This document shows, in pieces, positions 48,101 through 54,100 of a DNA stretch of 64,000 bases (its first letter is position 1; every line of letters begins with the position of its first letter). Source of the DNA: Bicyclus anynana (taxonomy: Eukaryota > Arthropoda > Insecta > Lepidoptera > Nymphalidae); the NCBI RefSeq assembly GCF_947172395.1, contig NC_069090.1, forward strand, positions 5,776,291 to 5,840,290. Direction: 5' to 3'. Both the position numbers and the translations under genes were made by a program. The notes under the pieces were generated by a model. That model was not told the DNA's origin. It did no database searches and worked only from the letters and a program-made list of their open reading frames with translations.

Positions 48101-51100
48101 ATGTGCGCAATTTCTTGAACAATAAGTACGGTAACCAATGGATTGGACGCGGAGGCCCGGTACCGTGGCCAGCTAGGTCTCCAGACTTAACCCCACTTGA
48201 TTTTTACTTGTGGGGTGAAATTAAGAGACGTGTCTATGTGGAAGAGGCACAAAGTGTTGATAATCTGCGTGACAAAATAAGTGCAGCCTTTAATGATATT
48301 AAAAGTGACACAGAAACACTTAATTTAATAAAAAACAATTTAGGCAAACGTGCCCGTTTGTGTGTTCAACGAAATGGCCTACATTTTGAGCAACTTTTAA
48401 AATATTCATAAATAAACTAAATAGGTACTTAGACAATATTAATGATTAACCTGCCTGCAATTATTTATCATCTAAGTAATTGTGTTTTTCGTGTTAAATT
48501 GTTATCATAACTTTTTAAAAATATCTAATAATAAAAGACATTACGTACTTTACCCATCTTCTTAGTTAGTTTTTAATAATTGATGAGTGATCGCTAGACA
48601 CTAGGTTAGTCGTGTAGGTACTTGAGCCCAGCTGATCGCATCGCGTCGAACGAGAACCGCACCGGGCGGCGAGAGAGCATTGAACTTGATTTTTAGGTAA
48701 GTGCCTACAGCATATTAGACTCATATCTTACGTACTAGTACTCTACCTACAATGTACAGTGCCCTTGAGTTTTTAAGAATTAGGATTTCATTGGGAATTT
48801 TTCAAATCCTTGCAACTTAAAAACTACCATGATTTATGCAATAATTTTCAAATTGTATTTTTATTTTGCTTTTTAAATTTAAAATTCAAAATAATGAAAG
48901 TCTATGAAAATTAACCCTGTATGTAGCTTAAGTGTCGTCGATGTACTAGCCAATGGGGTGAAGTTGCCACGGAATTCAAAATGTAGGGTAGAGTGAAAAT
49001 ATCATAGTATGTTAGTGTTACGATATGGTAGGGGTAGGCGATAGGTTAGTATGTTAGTGGAAGAGTAGGCGTAAGGGGTAGAAGGTTGCAGAAATGCACA
49101 TAAGTATAGTAAAAGTACATTGTGTTGTCCGCAGCGACGACAGCCTCGGCTACGAGTTCCCGTTCACGCTGCGCGTGGTGGGCGGCGACGGGCTGTGGTG
49201 CGCGCTGTGCGCCTGGCCCGCGCTGTGCCGCGGCTGCGCGCTGCCCACCGACGACGCGCCGCTCGTCGCTTGCAATGGTGAATACTTCAGTGTGTGTGCG
49301 GCGACACAGCCTCGGCCACGAGTTCCCGTTCACGCTGCGCGTGGTGGGCGGCGACGGGCGGTGTATTGTATAGCCTATACTTATATAGCCTTCCTCTATA
49401 CATATGGACAATGGGGATGATGACTAGGTTTTAATATATTGATTTTTATGATACATTCGGGTAAATAAGGTCAATGTTAACTAATTTATACATAAAAAGC
49501 AAAGATTGACTGGATATTTGCAAAATTTTAAAATGTACTAAAAATATTTTATCGTAATTACATGAAAATTCATACAGTTTTAGCTTCCTTACATTAAATG
49601 TGACATTTTTTAATAAATGAACTATAAACATAAACGCAGAAATAACAAAGATATTAGTAATTTTGTTTAAACGCCCATACAAATCTAACGATCACTAATT
49701 GCCTACGACGTCATAAGTGCGTACCATTTTATATGGGGCGTTTTTCAGGGAGCGCTGCGGCAGCGCTGCAAATCCCTGTAGCTCCGAAAGTAATGATCGC
49801 AGATACCCTGTTACTTTTACAAAATTGCTTTACTATTAGCGTACTCTTAATTTATATACAATTTAAAAAACTGTCATCATCCCTATTCTGATTTATATAT
49901 TATAGTATAGATAGTAAAAGACTGTATTACAACAATGTTGCAGGCACGGTACGAGCGAGGCGGCGCTCGGCGGGCGCGCGGCCCGACCTGCCCGACACCA
50001 ACTCGCCGATAGCGAAGGCCAAGCTGTTCCGACAGACCAGCGCCCGCCTCACGGACGCTGAGGTGAGTTACTCTTTGTATCCTGCCCCTATAGCCAAGTG
50101 GCACGGCGATTCTCTTTCTACGATCACAAACGCTTCGAAAACTGGAAAAATGTATGATAATGACATTTGCTATCGACAGGTCACGTGATCAAATTCTCAT
50201 ATTTTTTTCTAGTTTTCGAAGCGTTTGCGATTGTAGAAAGAGAATCGACATACCACTTGCAAGTGACGTGCATCAGACGTGAGTTTTTCATTCATCGCTA
50301 CACGCCCCCCGGCCCGCGCGCAACATCGGGAGTGTTATGAACGAAGTTGCCAAGCTAGAGTATATTATACTTTCAGAACGAAAGTCGCGTCGGCGGCGGC
50401 GAGATCCGACGGCTGGACATCAACGCGTTGCGTAATGTACGCGGACGCGTGATGCTCGCCATCGACTGGGACCCTACGGCGCTGCATCTGCGCTACCAGT
50501 CCACAAGGGAAAAGGTACACGCATCAAGCCGAAAGCGTTATTTATAACCTTATGAACACATTCATAACATTAAAACATGAACAAAAACTTACAGTAAACA
50601 AAACCGTTTTGTTACAACATGAACATAAACTTATGGTAAACAAAATTTATTTAATATGACATGAACAAAAACTCATGGTAAATAAGACTCTTTTGATACG
50701 ACATGACCTAAAAATTATGGTAAACAAATCCTTCAATCCAAAAATTGATACAACAAGAACAAAACAAAAAAAAACAAATTAACAAAACTTATTTGATACA
50801 ACATGAAGATCAACTTGTTAATCAAGTTAGGTCTGAGCGCGCTAAACGAAGAAATCTAAACGGTAAACGAAAAAAGAGTTTTGGGTCTCTTACCCCTTAA
50901 CAGAAAAGCTAATAAAAACGGTTTGTCTATATGTGAATGTTTTCGAAGTAAAACTTCTTTACGCACGCTTAACTTGCAGAGTAAGTTAGTGAACACGTTA
51001 CGAAACGTGTAATCGGGCGCGGATTTTAGAATGCGTGCTGCCATCTAGTGTAACGGTGTTTGTTATTTTGAACGACCAATAGATGGCGTTCTTAGAGAAC

Positions 51101-54100
51101 TTTGAAACAAACCCTTTTTGTATAATTCAAGGTCCTGTAAAGCAGTTTTGCCTAAAGCTCATAGATGGCGCTGTTTTCTTATTTTACTTCAGTCGTGTGG
51201 TCTGAAGCTCACTCGTTTTTTGAGCAGGCGTGGATAGAGCACGGCTCGGTGGGCGAGTGCGAGGCGGCGGCGTCGCGGCCCATCGACCTGGCGAGCTGCC
51301 TGCGCGCCTTCACCTCCGAGGAGAGCCTGGAGCAGCGCTACCACTGCGCCGCGTGCCGCAGCGCGCAGCCCGCCACCAAGAAGCTGCAGATATGGAGGCT
51401 GCCGCCCATCATCGTAAGTGAATAGTGTACTTGACGTCTGAATAGCAGACGAATAAACCAATCAAAACTGCTTAAACCCAATGATTTGTGAATAACAAAT
51501 AAACCAACTCCTCACAGAATAAAATTATTTATAGTGTGTATGATCGAAGCGTCCGGAATACGATGCACCGTAGCAAACCTGCGTCAAACAACATCAAAAG
51601 TTTGATAAAAAAAAACGTGAACTGTCACGGGGCGCCTGGCAGATGTGAAACATCTCGCTCTCTAAATTATCACGATCAGACATTTTATTATCAGAAAAAT
51701 AATTTGTTTTCAAGTAAAACCCAGGTTATGTGTACTGTAGTAAACAACACTGTATACACTACGGAGTATACACTAAAGGTATCCGAGCTTAGTGTAGCGA
51801 GAGAGATGGCTTAGCGCCGGATCGAGTGGGAGAGAATCGCACAATCGATTGCGCATGGCGACGCGTCGCCACACCGTGCACACTACTGCATATAGACTGT
51901 GTATATATACTATCATATAGCGTGGCGACGCGTCGCCACGGCATGCGTAGCCACACCAGAAATCGGTTTTACGTGCAGCTTTAGATGTTTCACATCAATT
52001 ATGGTTGCAAGTATTTCATGCGTAAAATTATACATCTGCTACGTCCCAAAGCCACAAGGATCTAGATTAGCCCACCTAAAAATTTTTTCTAAAATGACAG
52101 AAGGTTTTATCCACCTACAAACACTCACTCTACAAATACTAATAGATGGAGTACCTTTTGCACGCTAATTCTGTTTTTCAACTGTTCCCAAGCCACTGAG
52201 ATGAAAAAGTTCAATTACTTAATGGAAAATAAGCATACAATGTTTACGATTTCAGATAATCCACCTCAAACGTTTCCAATATGTGAACAACAAGTGGATA
52301 AAATCCCACAAAGTAGTCAACTTCCCGTTCCAAGACTTCGATCCAACGCCGTTCCTCGCGTCCGTGCCACAAGAGACCATCCTCAGGCATACTGAACTGA
52401 AGAACATGTCAAAAAGACGGTCGTCCATGTTCGTCGATGTCGACGACCACATATCGGAGAGCGATACGGAGAACTCCGATGATGATGCGCTTAAATCCAA
52501 CGATGCAACATCGGCGGATTCGTCGAAGAGGAAAAACAAATATGAGAAGAAGAAACGGGAGTCGGTGGAGGTGAAAGGCAGGCAGCGGCTCGAGTCGACC
52601 AGTTTGACGGCGACGCCGGTGCTCGATGACAATCTGGTGGATTACCACCAACATCATTTGAAGCCTGAACAGGATACTTTCGATCTGAAGTACAGATTGT
52701 ATGCTGTTGTGGTAAGTCATACATCATTATTTCATTACATCATTTTGTTTAACGACTAGCAGACACCCTGCTAGTTCCATTTCCGCGAGAATCATCAACC
52801 CATATTTTCTGTATTATCCTGATTAGGTAGTATTGGAAATAATGAAAGACTTATTTATTATATTCTTACAACTAACGGACGCCCGCGACTTCGTCCGCGT
52901 GAAACTCGATGTAAATTACTCCTTCCTACCCCTACCCTACCTCTGCCCTACCCCTACCCTAGCCCTACCCCTTTATTTTTTAAATTTTTTCTGTCATAAT
53001 TAACTTCTCCTGACAATAACAAACACATAAAAAAAATAGTGAAATCGGTCCAACAATTCATGCGTGATGGCGTGACTAAGGGATATATGGGTATAGAGTG
53101 ATAAATAAAGATAAGGATAGGGATTTTAAAATATTAGTATCAAATTAATTAACAATTTTAATTTATTTAAACTCGTATTTATTTAATTATTTAATACGTT
53201 CATTGTTAACCCGCTTTCATAAATATATGCAAAAGGCACAAACGAAAGCAGTTTCAAAAATATTTATGGTATCATGACGCTTATACAAATCTTGATACAA
53301 AATCTTGATAGTAAATAATCTGAGTTACCATAAAATATACGATTCCCCCGAAAGAATACACAAGCGTGTGCTAATGTACTACTAACGCCATCTAGTGCGG
53401 CTCTGCGAACTAACACGAACAAAGTACTAGCACTTAGCCATCCCGGCGTAAGGTAGCCACAGAATCCCTACCAGCACAGGACAAACTACCGGTCATGACA
53501 CCGCCCCAGCTCTGGATACAGTGCCGGATGTACCAGTAAGCTGAGATGGCTGGAGCTTAGGGCGGCCCAAAACATTTTCTCGAACAGAAATAAAGAAAAT
53601 CATCGCTTAATATAGGTACATAGAAAAACTGTGTATTGAAAATGTAACTAGTATTCTAGTACTCTACGGTACATAATTATAGTAAATAAAAAATTTTAAT
53701 AAAAAAATACAGCCGACTTCAAAATCACAAAAATGTTTTACTTAACTAAGAAGCGAAAAATAACATCGTACTATGTTGTAACTTCTGATCAGCTTGAAGG
53801 CGGCACTAAGTTAGTGATGTATTAATTCAAGCTGTTTAAATCATAAAGATTTTAACTGGATTTTCAAACATTTCTTTCAGATACGGCTTAAAAGCAGTAC
53901 CTAAAAGAAATGTTTGAATCTCTGGTGTGCAGGTTTCCTCACCATGTTTTTCCTTGCTGTACCTGAAAGAAATGTTTGAATCTCTGGTGTGCAGGATTCC
54001 TCACCATGTTTTTCCTTGCTGTACCTGAAAGAAATGTTTGAATCTCTGGTGTGCAGGTTTCCTCACCATGTTTTTCCTTGTTGTACCTGAAAGAAATGTT

